DNA of 64,000 nucleotides from Fusobacterium mortiferum ATCC 9817 (GTDB lineage Bacteria; Fusobacteriota; Fusobacteriia; Fusobacteriales; Fusobacteriaceae): NCBI RefSeq assembly GCF_000158195.2, contig NZ_GL987993.1, positions 98,806 to 162,805 of the forward strand, read 5' to 3'. Shown piece by piece: positions 37,912 to 46,127 of this stretch (position 1 is its first letter; each line of letters starts with the position of its first letter). The notes under the pieces were generated by a model. It saw only the letters and a program-made list of their open reading frames with translations, ran no database searches and was not told where the DNA came from. The position numbers and the translations under genes were made by a program.

Positions 37912-38856
37912 GTGACTAATATTTTGAAAATGGGGCCATCACCTCATATAAGAACATCAGAAACAGTTGAAAAAGTAATGTATGATGTAATTATATCACT
38001 AATACCAGCATTCTTATTTGCTGTTTATGTATTTGGTATAAGAGCATTTATAGTAACAGCAGTATCAATACTTACTTGTATGGTTACTGAGTATTTATGT
38101 CAAAAAGTAATGGGGCAAGAGCCATCTATATTTGATGGAAGTGCTATCATCACAGGGATATTATTTTCATTTGTAATTCCAGTTATTATGCCATTACAAT
38201 ATGTAATTGTAGGTTGTGTAGTATCTATTGGACTTGGAAAAATGGTATTTGGAGGACTTGGACACAATGTATTTAACCCTGCATTAGTAGGAAGAGCATT
38301 TGTACAAGCTTCTTGGCCAGTAGCTATCACTACATTTGCTTATGATGGAAAAGCTGGAGCAACAGTACTTGATGCTATGAAGAGAGGAATCTCATTAGAC
38401 TCAGCTCTACTAGAAGGTGGAAACCAATATGTTCAAGCTTTCATAGGAAGAATGGGAGGATGTCTAGGAGAAACTTCAGCACTTGCATTATTGATAGGTG
38501 GAATTTACCTAATCTATAAAAAACAAATAGATTGGAAAGTACCAGCAATAATAATTGGTACAGTATTTGTATTAACTTGGGCAATGGGTGGAGACCCATT
38601 AATGCATATCCTTTCAGGAGGACTTTTCTTAGGAGCTTTCTATATGGCTACTGATATGGTTACAAGTCCACATACTCCAAAAGGAAAGATTATATATGCA
38701 TTACTTTTAGGACTTCTAATATCAATGATTAGAATGAAAGGTGGATATCCAGAAGGAGTTGCATACTCTATCTTAATTATGAACGGAGTTGTACCTCTAA
38801 TCAATAGATATACTAAACCTAAAAAATTTGGTGAGGTGAAAGCTAATGAAAAATAG
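37912..38856 (+). CDS. rnfD: Rnf complex subunit RnfD
   Basis: A 314-aa inner-membrane flavoprotein with about nine TM segments, of the NqrB/RnfD family. It carries FGGLGHNVFNPALVGRAF near 120 and ATDMVTSPHTPKG near 250. I chose GTG 37912, ten bases after AGGAGGG, because the longer frame to 37885 covers that site. Confidence 0.93.
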   Translation: MTNILKMGPSPHIRTSETVEKVMYDVIISLIPAFLFAVYVFGIRAFIVTAVSILTCMVTEYLCQKVMGQEPSIFDGSAIITGILFSFVIPVIMPLQYVIVGCVVSIGLGKMVFGGLGHNVFNPALVGRAFVQASWPVAITTFAYDGKAGATVLDAMKRGISLDSALLEGGNQYVQAFIGRMGGCLGETSALALLIGGIYLIYKKQIDWKVPAIIIGTVFVLTWAMGGDPLMHILSGGLFLGAFYMATDMVTSPHTPKGKIIYALLLGLLISMIRMKGGYPEGVAYSILIMNGVVPLINRYTKPKKFGEVKANEK

Positions 38857-39379
38857 ATTTGTACACTATGGACTAGTTCTATTAGTAATAGCTGCAGTCT
38901 CAGCTGGAGTATTAGGATTAGTAAATGATTTTACAAAAACAGTTATTGCACAAAATAATGAAAAAGCTCAAAATGAAGCAAAAAGACAAGTTTTAACAGC
39001 AGCAAATGAATTTAAAGCAGATGAAGCTGTTACAGCTGAAGGATTAGAATTTGTACCTGGATATGATGCTAATGGAAATAAAGTAGGATATGTTACAACT
39101 GTTGCTCAGCCAGGATATGCTGGAGATATAACATTTATCTTAGGAGTAACTTTAGATGGTAAAATTGCAGGAGTAAGAGTTACAAACCAAGCTGAAACTC
39201 CGGGATTAGGAGCTAAAGTTGCTGGAATTGAGTGGCAAGACCACTGGATTGGAAAAGATTCATCTTACGAGTTTAATAAATCTGTGGACGCTTTTGCAGG
39301 AGCTACTATATCTCCAACTGCTGTTTACACAGGACTTATCAGAGCTTTAAAAGCTTATGAAACTGGGGTGAGTAAATAA
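38846..39379 (+). CDS. rnfG: Rnf complex subunit RnfG
   Basis: A 177-aa protein with one N-terminal TM anchor and an extracytoplasmic FMN-binding domain. The flavinylation motif is AGATISPTAV, with Thr154 the expected covalent FMN site. It overlaps rnfD by 11 bp. A flavin transferase (ApbE) would be needed for maturation; none is in the window. Confidence 0.95.
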   Translation: MKNRFVHYGLVLLVIAAVSAGVLGLVNDFTKTVIAQNNEKAQNEAKRQVLTAANEFKADEAVTAEGLEFVPGYDANGNKVGYVTTVAQPGYAGDITFILGVTLDGKIAGVRVTNQAETPGLGAKVAGIEWQDHWIGKDSSYEFNKSVDAFAGATISPTAVYTGLIRALKAYETGVSK

Positions 39380-39987
39380 TGAAAACTAATTATGGGAAAA
39401 TAATAATATCAGGAATTTTTAAAGAAAACCCTATATTTGTATTATTCTTAGGATTATGTCCTACACTTGGAGTTACAAGTTCAGCTATGAACGGATTATC
39501 AATGGGACTTGCTGTTATTGCAGTTCTTGCTTGTTCTAACTTATTGATATCTGCATTTAAAAGTGTAATACCATCACAAGTAAGAATACCAGCATATATT
39601 ATGATAATTGCATCACTAGTTACTATAGTTCAAATGGTAATGGAGGCATATACTCCAGACTTATATAAAGTACTAGGACTATTTATTCCTCTTATCGTTG
39701 TTAACTGTATTGTACTTGGAAGAGCTGAAAGTTTTGCATCTAAAAATGGTGTATTTGCATCTTTCTTAGATGGTATTGGTTCAGGACTTGGATTTACTCT
39801 TTCATTAACAGTATTAGGAATGATTAGAGAAGTTTTAGGAAACGGAACTGTATTTGGTATAAGAGTAACACCTGAATCTTATTCACCAGCTCTTATATTT
39901 ATCTTAGCTCCAGGGGCATTTATTACTATTGCCTTTATAAAAGCTTTCCTTAACTATCTTGAAATGAAAAAGAGTAAGGAGGGATAA
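39379..39987 (+). CDS. rnfE: Rnf complex subunit RnfE
   Basis: A 202-aa polytopic inner-membrane subunit, paralogous to RnfA, with six TM segments and the motif LGLCPTLGVTSSA (25-37). RnfA and RnfE together form the membrane core that binds a 2Fe-2S cluster at the conserved Cys. Start overlaps the rnfG stop by one base. Confidence 0.95.
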   Translation: MKTNYGKIIISGIFKENPIFVLFLGLCPTLGVTSSAMNGLSMGLAVIAVLACSNLLISAFKSVIPSQVRIPAYIMIIASLVTIVQMVMEAYTPDLYKVLGLFIPLIVVNCIVLGRAESFASKNGVFASFLDGIGSGLGFTLSLTVLGMIREVLGNGTVFGIRVTPESYSPALIFILAPGAFITIAFIKAFLNYLEMKKSKEG

Positions 39988-39989
39988 TC

Positions 39990-40574
39990 GTGAGTTTTGG
40001 TAGTTTATTCAGTATAATTATTGGTTCAATATTTATAAATAACGTTATTTTTGCTAAGTTCTTAGGATGTTGTCCATTTATGGGAGTATCTAAAAAAGTT
40101 GATGCTTCTTTAGGAATGGGAATGGCTGTAACATTCGTTATAACTATTGCTTCTGCAGTTACTTGGCTTGTTTATCATTTTTTATTAGCTCCATTTGGAT
40201 TGGGATATCTTCAAACTATTGCTTTTATTCTGATAATTGCAGCATTAGTTCAATTTGTTGAAATGGCTATTGCTAAGACATCACCATCACTATATAAAGC
40301 ACTAGGAGTTTTCCTACCTCTTATCACTACAAACTGTGCAGTGCTAGGAGTTGCCATCATCAATATTCAAGAGGGATATAACTTTATTGAAACTGTTGTA
40401 AATGGTTTTGCAGTTGCAGTGGGATTCTCACTAGCATTAGTTTTACTTGCTGGAATCAGAGAAAGAATAGAGTATTCAGCAATTCCAGCTCCATTCAAAG
40501 GAATTCCTATTGCCTTTATCTGTGCAGGATTACTTGCTATGGCATTTATGGGATTCAGTGGTATGCAAATATAA
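39990..40574 (+). CDS. rnfA: Rnf complex subunit RnfA
   Basis: A 194-aa six-TM subunit with FLGCCPFMGVSKK (24-36), where conserved Cys sits in the RnfA/RnfE membrane core. Starts at GTG 39990, after AGGAGGG (39976-39982). Two bases separate it from rnfE. Confidence 0.95.
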   Translation: MSFGSLFSIIIGSIFINNVIFAKFLGCCPFMGVSKKVDASLGMGMAVTFVITIASAVTWLVYHFLLAPFGLGYLQTIAFILIIAALVQFVEMAIAKTSPSLYKALGVFLPLITTNCAVLGVAIINIQEGYNFIETVVNGFAVAVGFSLALVLLAGIRERIEYSAIPAPFKGIPIAFICAGLLAMAFMGFSGMQI

Positions 40575-40592
40575 AAATTATTGGAGGTTAAT

Positions 40593-41582
40593 ATGGAGGC
40601 AGTATTAATACCAGCCATTGTGTTGGGGTTAACAGGACTTGCTATGGGACTATTCCTTGCATTTGCTTCTATTAAATTCGAAGTGCAAGTAGACCCAAAA
40701 ATAGAAGCAATCAGTGGAATTCTTCCAGGGGCAAACTGTGGAGGATGTGGATTTCCAGGATGTTCTGGATATGCAGCTGCAATAGTAGAACAAGGAGCAC
40801 CAATGTCATTATGTGCACCTGGTGGAGCAGCTGTAGCAGCTAAAATTGGAGAGATTATGGGAGCATCAGTAGATGTTTCTTCTGAAAAAGTTGTAGCTAG
40901 AGTACTATGTCAAGGTGATAATACTAGAACTACTAAGATATATAAATTTGATGGAGAGTTACAAACTTGTGCTGCTATGATGCTTTATGCTGGTGGAGAT
41001 AAATCTTGTGTATATTCATGTTTAGGACATGGAGATTGTGAGAAAGTTTGTCCAGTAGGGGCTATCAAAGTAAATGAGAAAGGTATAGCTGAAGTTGATG
41101 AAGATAAATGTATCTCTTGTGGACTTTGTCAAAAAGCTTGTCCAAAGAAAGTAATAGCTATGTTACCACAAAGTAAAAAAGTAACTGTTACTTGCTCTTC
41201 TAAAGAAAAAGGAGCAGCAGCTAAAAAAGCTTGTACTACAGCTTGTATAGGATGTGGAATTTGTGCTAAGAACTGTCCAGTAGGAGCTATTACAGTTGAA
41301 AATAACTTAGCTAAGATAGATCCAGCTAAATGTATCTCTTGTGGAATCTGTGCTACTAAATGTCCTACAAAAGCTATTGTTAGTGATGTAGAACCTAAGA
41401 AAGCTGAGATTATAGAGGAGAATTGTAAGGGATGTACAGCTTGTGCTAGAAAGTGTCCTGTAGGAGCTATTGAAGGAGCTGTAAAAGAAAAACACCATGT
41501 AATCACTGAAAAATGTGTAGGATGTGGAATCTGTTTTGATACTTGTAAATTCAAAGCTATAAAAATGAATGTTATAAAGTAA
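40593..41582 (+). CDS. rnfB: Rnf complex subunit RnfB with multiple ferredoxin domains
   Basis: A 329-aa subunit that accepts electrons from reduced ferredoxin. An N-terminal TM segment precedes the CGGCGFPGCSGYAAAI four-Fe-S domain. Then come six ferredoxin-type motifs: C-LGHGDCEKVCPVG, CISCGLCQKACP, CIGCGICAKNCP, CISCGICATKCP, CKGCTACARKCP and CVGCGICFDTC. This is longer than E. coli RsxB and like clostridial RnfB. I chose ATG 40593 for its GGAGG; TTG 40581 overlaps it. Confidence 0.94.
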   Translation: MEAVLIPAIVLGLTGLAMGLFLAFASIKFEVQVDPKIEAISGILPGANCGGCGFPGCSGYAAAIVEQGAPMSLCAPGGAAVAAKIGEIMGASVDVSSEKVVARVLCQGDNTRTTKIYKFDGELQTCAAMMLYAGGDKSCVYSCLGHGDCEKVCPVGAIKVNEKGIAEVDEDKCISCGLCQKACPKKVIAMLPQSKKVTVTCSSKEKGAAAKKACTTACIGCGICAKNCPVGAITVENNLAKIDPAKCISCGICATKCPTKAIVSDVEPKKAEIIEENCKGCTACARKCPVGAIEGAVKEKHHVITEKCVGCGICFDTCKFKAIKMNVIK

Positions 41583-41595
41583 ATTAATATGTAAA

Positions 41596-41629
41596 AGAAA
41601 GGGCAGGAAAGTATCCTACCCTTTTTTAT
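41596..41629 (+). terminator. Terminator after rnfB (copy 1 of a duplicated hairpin)
   Basis: AGGGCAGGAA pairs with the TATCCTACCCT arm and is followed by TTTTTT. A nearly identical copy lies at 43244-43278. See findings. Confidence 0.88.
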
Positions 41630-41696
41630 TTATCTGTATTATCTTTAAAAAATAGAAAGTAAATGTTATAATAAAATAAAAAGAATGGAGATAAAA

Positions 41697-43244
41697 ATGG
41701 GATTACCAACTAATATAAATACATTACTTTCTGGAAATGTTGTAGAGTGGGCTAGAATAGAGTTTAAGGAAAGTTGGAAGCCAGAAGTTTCTTTAAAAAC
41801 AATTTGTGCTTTTGCTAATGATATTGACAATTGGGGTGGAGGATATTTAATATTAGGAGTAGAAGAAGAAAATGGACGTCCAAAATTTCCAATAAAGGGC
41901 ATACCAATTGATAAAGTAGATGATATATTAAAAGATCTATTGAATAAATGTAAAATGATACAACCAGAGTATTTGCCAGTTGTAGAAGTAGTAGATTTTC
42001 AAGAAAGAAAACTAATAGTAATTTGGGCTCCAGGAGGAGATTTAAGACCATATAAATCTCCTAAAAGCTTTACTTATAGTAATGGAAAAGCGACTGCAAG
42101 TACAAAGAAAATACCATATATAAGAAGAATGGCTAGTACAATTATGCCATCTTTAAGTGAAGAGAATCTACTATATTCTCTAGCAAATAAAATACCTTTT
42201 GATGATAGAGTAAATCAACAATCAGAATTAGAGGATTTAAATGTAACTTTAATAAAAAGCTATTTAACAAAGGTAAAAAGTTCTTTAATAAATAGCATAG
42301 AAAATGAAGAGTTCTATAGTATTTGTCAAAATATGGGAATAGTAAATACTCTCCCAGAATATAGAAAACCTAAAAATATAGGATTACTATTTTTTAATAT
42401 GGAACCAGATAAATTTTTTCCATATACACAAATAGAAGTTGTAGAATTTCCAGATGGAGTTGGTGGAGATAAAATAATTGAGAAAATTTTTAAAGGACCT
42501 TTAGATCAACAGTTACAAGATGCCTTGAGATATATACAAAATAATATAATTAAGGAAGAAATCATTAAATTTCCAGATAGGGCTGAAAGTGATAGATATT
42601 ACAATTATCCTTTTGCAGCAATAGAAGAAGCCTTAGCAAATGCTGTTTATCATAAAGGATATGATGTAAGAGAACCAATTGAAGTGAGAGTAGAACCAGA
42701 TAAGATAGAGATATTAAGTTTTCCTGGACCAGATCGTTCTATAACAATAGAGGGATTAAGAAACTATCGGGTAGTAAATAGAAGATATAGAAACCGTAGA
42801 ATAGGAGAGTTTTTAAAGGAATTACATTTAACTGAGGGAAGAAATACTGGATTTGGAAAAATATTAAGAGCATTGGAAAAAAATGGATCACCAAAACCAG
42901 AATTTGAAACTGATGAGAATAGAAATTATTTTATAACAAGACTATATATTAAAGATAACTTTTTAAATAAAAAAAATTCTCAAAATGTCGTTCAAAATGT
43001 CGTTCAAAATGTCGTTCAAAATATTAAAATAGATGTAAAAACCAAAAAAAGAAGAGAAAGGTTATTAAAAATTTTAGAAATTATATCTGAAAACTCTGAA
43101 ATAACAATTGAAGAATTAGCTATAAAACTAAATATAACTAAAAGAACAATAGATAGAGATATACAATATTTAAAAGAATTAAAGCTTTTAGAAAGAAAAG
43201 AAGATTCTCTTCTTTTAATTAATAATTTAAAAGTAGATGGATAA
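41697..43244 (+). CDS. AlbA_2-domain / HATPase putative transcriptional regulator
   Basis: A 515-aa protein of the Schlafen AlbA_2 family. The N-terminal AlbA_2 domain (about 15-130) carries ARIEFKES and GGGYLILGVEE. A HATPase_c_4-type domain follows, with EALANAVYHKGY (near 320) and GFGKILRALEKNGSP. The end is a wHTH-like domain (ITIEELAIKLNITKRTIDRDI). A linker has the repeat QNVV three times. I chose ATG 41697, seven bases after GGAG; 41685 overlaps it. Function unknown; members occur in accessory DNA. The gene lies between two copies of the same terminator. Confidence 0.75.
   Translation: MGLPTNINTLLSGNVVEWARIEFKESWKPEVSLKTICAFANDIDNWGGGYLILGVEEENGRPKFPIKGIPIDKVDDILKDLLNKCKMIQPEYLPVVEVVDFQERKLIVIWAPGGDLRPYKSPKSFTYSNGKATASTKKIPYIRRMASTIMPSLSEENLLYSLANKIPFDDRVNQQSELEDLNVTLIKSYLTKVKSSLINSIENEEFYSICQNMGIVNTLPEYRKPKNIGLLFFNMEPDKFFPYTQIEVVEFPDGVGGDKIIEKIFKGPLDQQLQDALRYIQNNIIKEEIIKFPDRAESDRYYNYPFAAIEEALANAVYHKGYDVREPIEVRVEPDKIEILSFPGPDRSITIEGLRNYRVVNRRYRNRRIGEFLKELHLTEGRNTGFGKILRALEKNGSPKPEFETDENRNYFITRLYIKDNFLNKKNSQNVVQNVVQNVVQNIKIDVKTKKRRERLLKILEIISENSEITIEELAIKLNITKRTIDRDIQYLKELKLLERKEDSLLLINNLKVDG
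42981..43016 (+). repeat. Three tandem 12-bp repeats coding QNVV
   Basis: CAAAATGTCGTT is repeated three times (42981-43016), adding QNVV-QNVV-QNVV to the linker of the AlbA_2 protein. Copies are identical, so length may vary without changing frame. Confidence 0.9.
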
Positions 43245-43278
43245 GAAAGGGCAGGAAAGCATCCTACCCTTTTTTTAC
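43244..43278. terminator. Terminator copy 2, shared by AlbA_2 gene and the convergent amidohydrolase
   Basis: It matches copy 1 at 41596 in all but a base or two, including the GGGCAGG and CCTACCC arms and the T run. It also contains the AlbA_2 stop codon's last base. It serves both convergent genes. Confidence 0.88.
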
Positions 43279-44444
43279 TATTTATTTAAGAAATCTATGG
43301 CAAATTGAGCATATAATCCCATACCATATACTAAGCCATCTTCATCCATATTAAATTTTTCATGGTGATGTGGATAGTTAGCTGCTTTTTCAGGATTGTT
43401 TATTCCTACAAAGGCTAATACTCCAGGAACTTCATCTAAGAAGTAACAGAAATCTTCTCCACCAGTAATCTTTTCAAATTTTGCTACTCCCTCTCTACCT
43501 AGTAATTTTTCTACAGCTCCTTCAGCTACTTTAGAACAAGTTGTATCGTTGATTACAGGGGTAGTTCCATAAGTATAGAATACCTCTCCTTCCGCTCTAT
43601 AAGCTTCACAAGTAGATTTTACAATTCTTCTTATTGCGTTTTCTATATTTTTACAAGTTTCTTTACTAAATGTTCTAACAGTTCCTTCTAATGTAGCTTG
43701 ATTGGAGATGACATTGAATCTAGTTCCAGATTGGAAAGAACCAATAGTAACAACTGCAGATTCTAGAGGACTAATCTCTCTACTAACTATAGATTGTAAA
43801 TTCATAACAACTGCAGAACCAGCTACTACTGAGTCTATAGCTTGATGAGGTAGAGAGCCATGTCCTCCCTTTCCTTTTATCTCTATTTTTAAAAGGTCAG
43901 CTGATGCCATTCTAGGTCCCTCTTCTATAGAGATTTTACCTACTGGAATATCAGCCCAAAGGTGTATAGCAAAGCATCCATCTGCTACTCCTTTTAAAGG
44001 TTCCTCTTTTAACATAAGTTTAGCACCTTGTGCAACCTCTTCCCCAGGTTGGAAATAAAGTTTAACAGTTCCTTTGATATCTCCTTCAATTTCTTTTAAA
44101 ATTTTAGCAGCACCTAATAGCATAGAAGCATGTCCATCATGTCCACAAGCATGCATCATACCAGGATGTTTAGAGGCATAGTCTACACCAGTACATTCAG
44201 TAACTTGTAATGCATCAATATCAGCTCTAAGAGCTACTACTTTTCCAGGTTGTTTTCCACCTATTTCAGCAACAACACCAGTTTTAGCTACTACTTTGTA
44301 TTTTATCCCCATTTTATCTAATTCTTCTTGGATTCTTTTAGAAGTTTCATATTCCTCTAGGCTAGGTTCTGGAATTTGATGAAATTCCCTTCTTAGATTG
44401 ATAACATAATCTCTATTTTTTTCTGCTAATTCTTTAATATTCAT
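43278..44444 (-). CDS. M20-family amidohydrolase (N-acyl-amino-acid type)
   Basis: A 388-aa metallo-amidohydrolase with MHACGHDGHASML (near 97-109), FQPGEEVAQGAKLM near 138 (catalytic Glu) and a C-terminal HHEKFNMDED. It resembles hippurate hydrolase and aminoacylase-like enzymes. It is related to the 21858 enzyme but is a distinct copy. It is 17 bp after a transporter gene on the same strand, so the transporter may bring in its N-acyl substrate. Confidence 0.9.
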   Translation of the reverse strand: MNIKELAEKNRDYVINLRREFHQIPEPSLEEYETSKRIQEELDKMGIKYKVVAKTGVVAEIGGKQPGKVVALRADIDALQVTECTGVDYASKHPGMMHACGHDGHASMLLGAAKILKEIEGDIKGTVKLYFQPGEEVAQGAKLMLKEEPLKGVADGCFAIHLWADIPVGKISIEEGPRMASADLLKIEIKGKGGHGSLPHQAIDSVVAGSAVVMNLQSIVSREISPLESAVVTIGSFQSGTRFNVISNQATLEGTVRTFSKETCKNIENAIRRIVKSTCEAYRAEGEVFYTYGTTPVINDTTCSKVAEGAVEKLLGREGVAKFEKITGGEDFCYFLDEVPGVLAFVGINNPEKAANYPHHHEKFNMDEDGLVYGMGLYAQFAIDFLNK

Positions 44445-44461
44445 ATTTCTCCCCCTTAGTT

Positions 44462-45631
44462 CTATAACATTTTAGCAAATACTCCAGCAATAACAACTGA
44501 AATAATAGTAACAGAAGCAAATCCTCCAATTAACATCTTTGGCAACATTGACTCTATTAAAAACTCCACCTCTTCATCTGTTTTTCCAATGGCTTTAGCA
44601 GCGTCATTAGTTAGTGTATAGTTAACTGGGAAACCATATAGTGCATTTAAAGATATGGCTATTGACATAGGAATAGACTCTTTAAATATTTTTGCTGCTA
44701 TGATAGAAAGAACTACTAAACCTATAACTCCAAAAGCGATAATTCCTATAAATGGAACAATTAACTCTTTTATCATTTCAGGAGTAGCTTGTGCAAGACC
44801 ACCAAAGATAAAAGCCATTAGACCAGTCATAAAGAAACCAAAAGTTCCTGATAGATTAAGTGGTTTTCTCTCAATAAATCCAAGTTCAGCAGCTATAGCT
44901 CCAACAACTAAACAGATAACAAATTCAGATACTGCCTTGTTAGTAAGGTTAGCTATAAAAAGACTAATTTGAGATAAAATTCCTAGTTGTAGTAAAAATA
45001 CATAAGTACTTTGAAATTTTTTAGGAATAGGTGGTATAAGTTTTTTCTCTACAGTTGTATTTTCATCTTTTTTTATAAGTTGAAGCTCCCCTTTTCTAAA
45101 TTTTTCAACTAATCTTTTTCCTTCCATATTTAAAGTAATAGCAGTAAGTGGATATCCAGCAAATCCTTGCATAACATACATACCTACAGCTAGTACAGCT
45201 AATGTTTCTAATCCTTTTGCTTTTGCAGCTTCAGACATAATTATAGATGCAACAACTCCTCCAGTAAGTGGCGGAGTAGCAACTACTAGCATATCCCAAG
45301 AAAAGAAAAGTTGTCCTAGTAAAAGAGTACCAATACAGATGCCACAGATTCCAAATATAGATATAACTAGTGTTTTCCATTGTGCAATTAACTCTCTAAC
45401 ACTGAGCATAGTACCCATATGAGTTATCAAAAAATACATAGATAGATAAATTATATTTGTGGAAAATCCTGCCTTAGCAATGATATCTGCTGGAAATATT
45501 GTCCAATATCCCACTAAAAAAAGTACTGCAGTTATAAAAACTGATGGAATGATAGCTTTTGTTTTTGTAGAAATTATCTCTCCTATAACTAGAGCTGCAA
45601 GTACTAAAATAAAAGAAACTAATAAACTCAT
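44462..45631 (-). CDS. Multi-pass membrane transporter, possibly GltS-like
   Basis: A 389-aa inner-membrane protein with about ten TM segments and a polar loop near 190-200. The pattern, with THMGTMLSVREL and PPLTGGVVASIIM near 120-133, resembles glutamate/sodium symporter-type carriers, but I cannot name the family firmly. It is co-oriented with the amidohydrolase downstream (17-bp gap), which suggests uptake of acyl-amino acids or dipeptides. GGGAGG precedes the ATG at 45631. Confidence 0.6.
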   Translation of the reverse strand: MSLLVSFILVLAALVIGEIISTKTKAIIPSVFITAVLFLVGYWTIFPADIIAKAGFSTNIIYLSMYFLITHMGTMLSVRELIAQWKTLVISIFGICGICIGTLLLGQLFFSWDMLVVATPPLTGGVVASIIMSEAAKAKGLETLAVLAVGMYVMQGFAGYPLTAITLNMEGKRLVEKFRKGELQLIKKDENTTVEKKLIPPIPKKFQSTYVFLLQLGILSQISLFIANLTNKAVSEFVICLVVGAIAAELGFIERKPLNLSGTFGFFMTGLMAFIFGGLAQATPEMIKELIVPFIGIIAFGVIGLVVLSIIAAKIFKESIPMSIAISLNALYGFPVNYTLTNDAAKAIGKTDEEVEFLIESMLPKMLIGGFASVTIISVVIAGVFAKML

Positions 45632-45719
45632 AATCTTTCCTCCCTTTTAAACTATATTTTTTATTTGTATTATTTTTTTAGTAATTTATTATTAAAAAAA
45701 CAGCATATTTGATTGTATA

Positions 45720-45747
45720 ATTATAGCACTTATAGTAAAAAAGTCAA
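45720..45747 (-). promoter_or_regulatory. Promoter of the transporter-amidohydrolase operon
   Basis: On the minus strand, TTGACT (45742-45747) and TATAAT (45720-45725) are 16 bp apart, followed by the transporter start about 90 bp downstream. Confidence 0.75.
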
Positions 45748-45804
45748 TAAGAAATTAGATAGTATCAGAATTCTTTTTCAAAAAAATATTCAAATTTTTT
45801 TCAA

Positions 45805-45929
45805 CTATTTTTTTATATTATTTGCAATAGCTAAAGCTTCTTCATCTTTTTTCTTCTAAGTCTTACATTTTTAGAAATTTCTAATTGAATATCTTTTGGT
45901 GTTTTAAAATTAAAAAAATCAAATTCCAT
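45805..45929 (-). pseudogene. Remnant of an XRE-type HTH regulator
   Basis: From the ATG at 45929 the minus strand reads a 32-aa piece (MEFDFFNFKTPKDIQLEISK then NVRLRRKK) that looks like the start of an XRE/antitoxin DNA-binding domain. It stops at 45831. One frame over, the text continues with KDEEALAIANNIKK to a stop at 45805, like the gene's last residues. An internal deletion and frameshift is the simplest reading. The rest of 45632-46072 holds the promoter noted above and no other gene I can support. Confidence 0.5.
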
Positions 45930-46072
45930 ATATAATATATTAGCTAAAAATAAAGAAGTTTCTATTGAGTAATAATAAGTGAGATTAGTGCTATGCCTAA
46001 TCTAGGTAATAGATATTATTCATATATTTGATACTAAATGTAAATAGTATGTTACTGAGAAATCTATAATGT

Positions 46073-46100
46073 AAAAAAGAGAGATATTAGTTATCTCTCT
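46073..46100 (-). terminator. Terminator of the sialidase gene
   Basis: The stem AGAGAGATA (46078-46086) pairs with TATCTCTCT (46092-46100); the A-run 46073-46078 gives a U-tract on the minus strand. Confidence 0.8.
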
Positions 46101-46127
46101 CTTTGGTTGAATTATATTTTAAAAATA

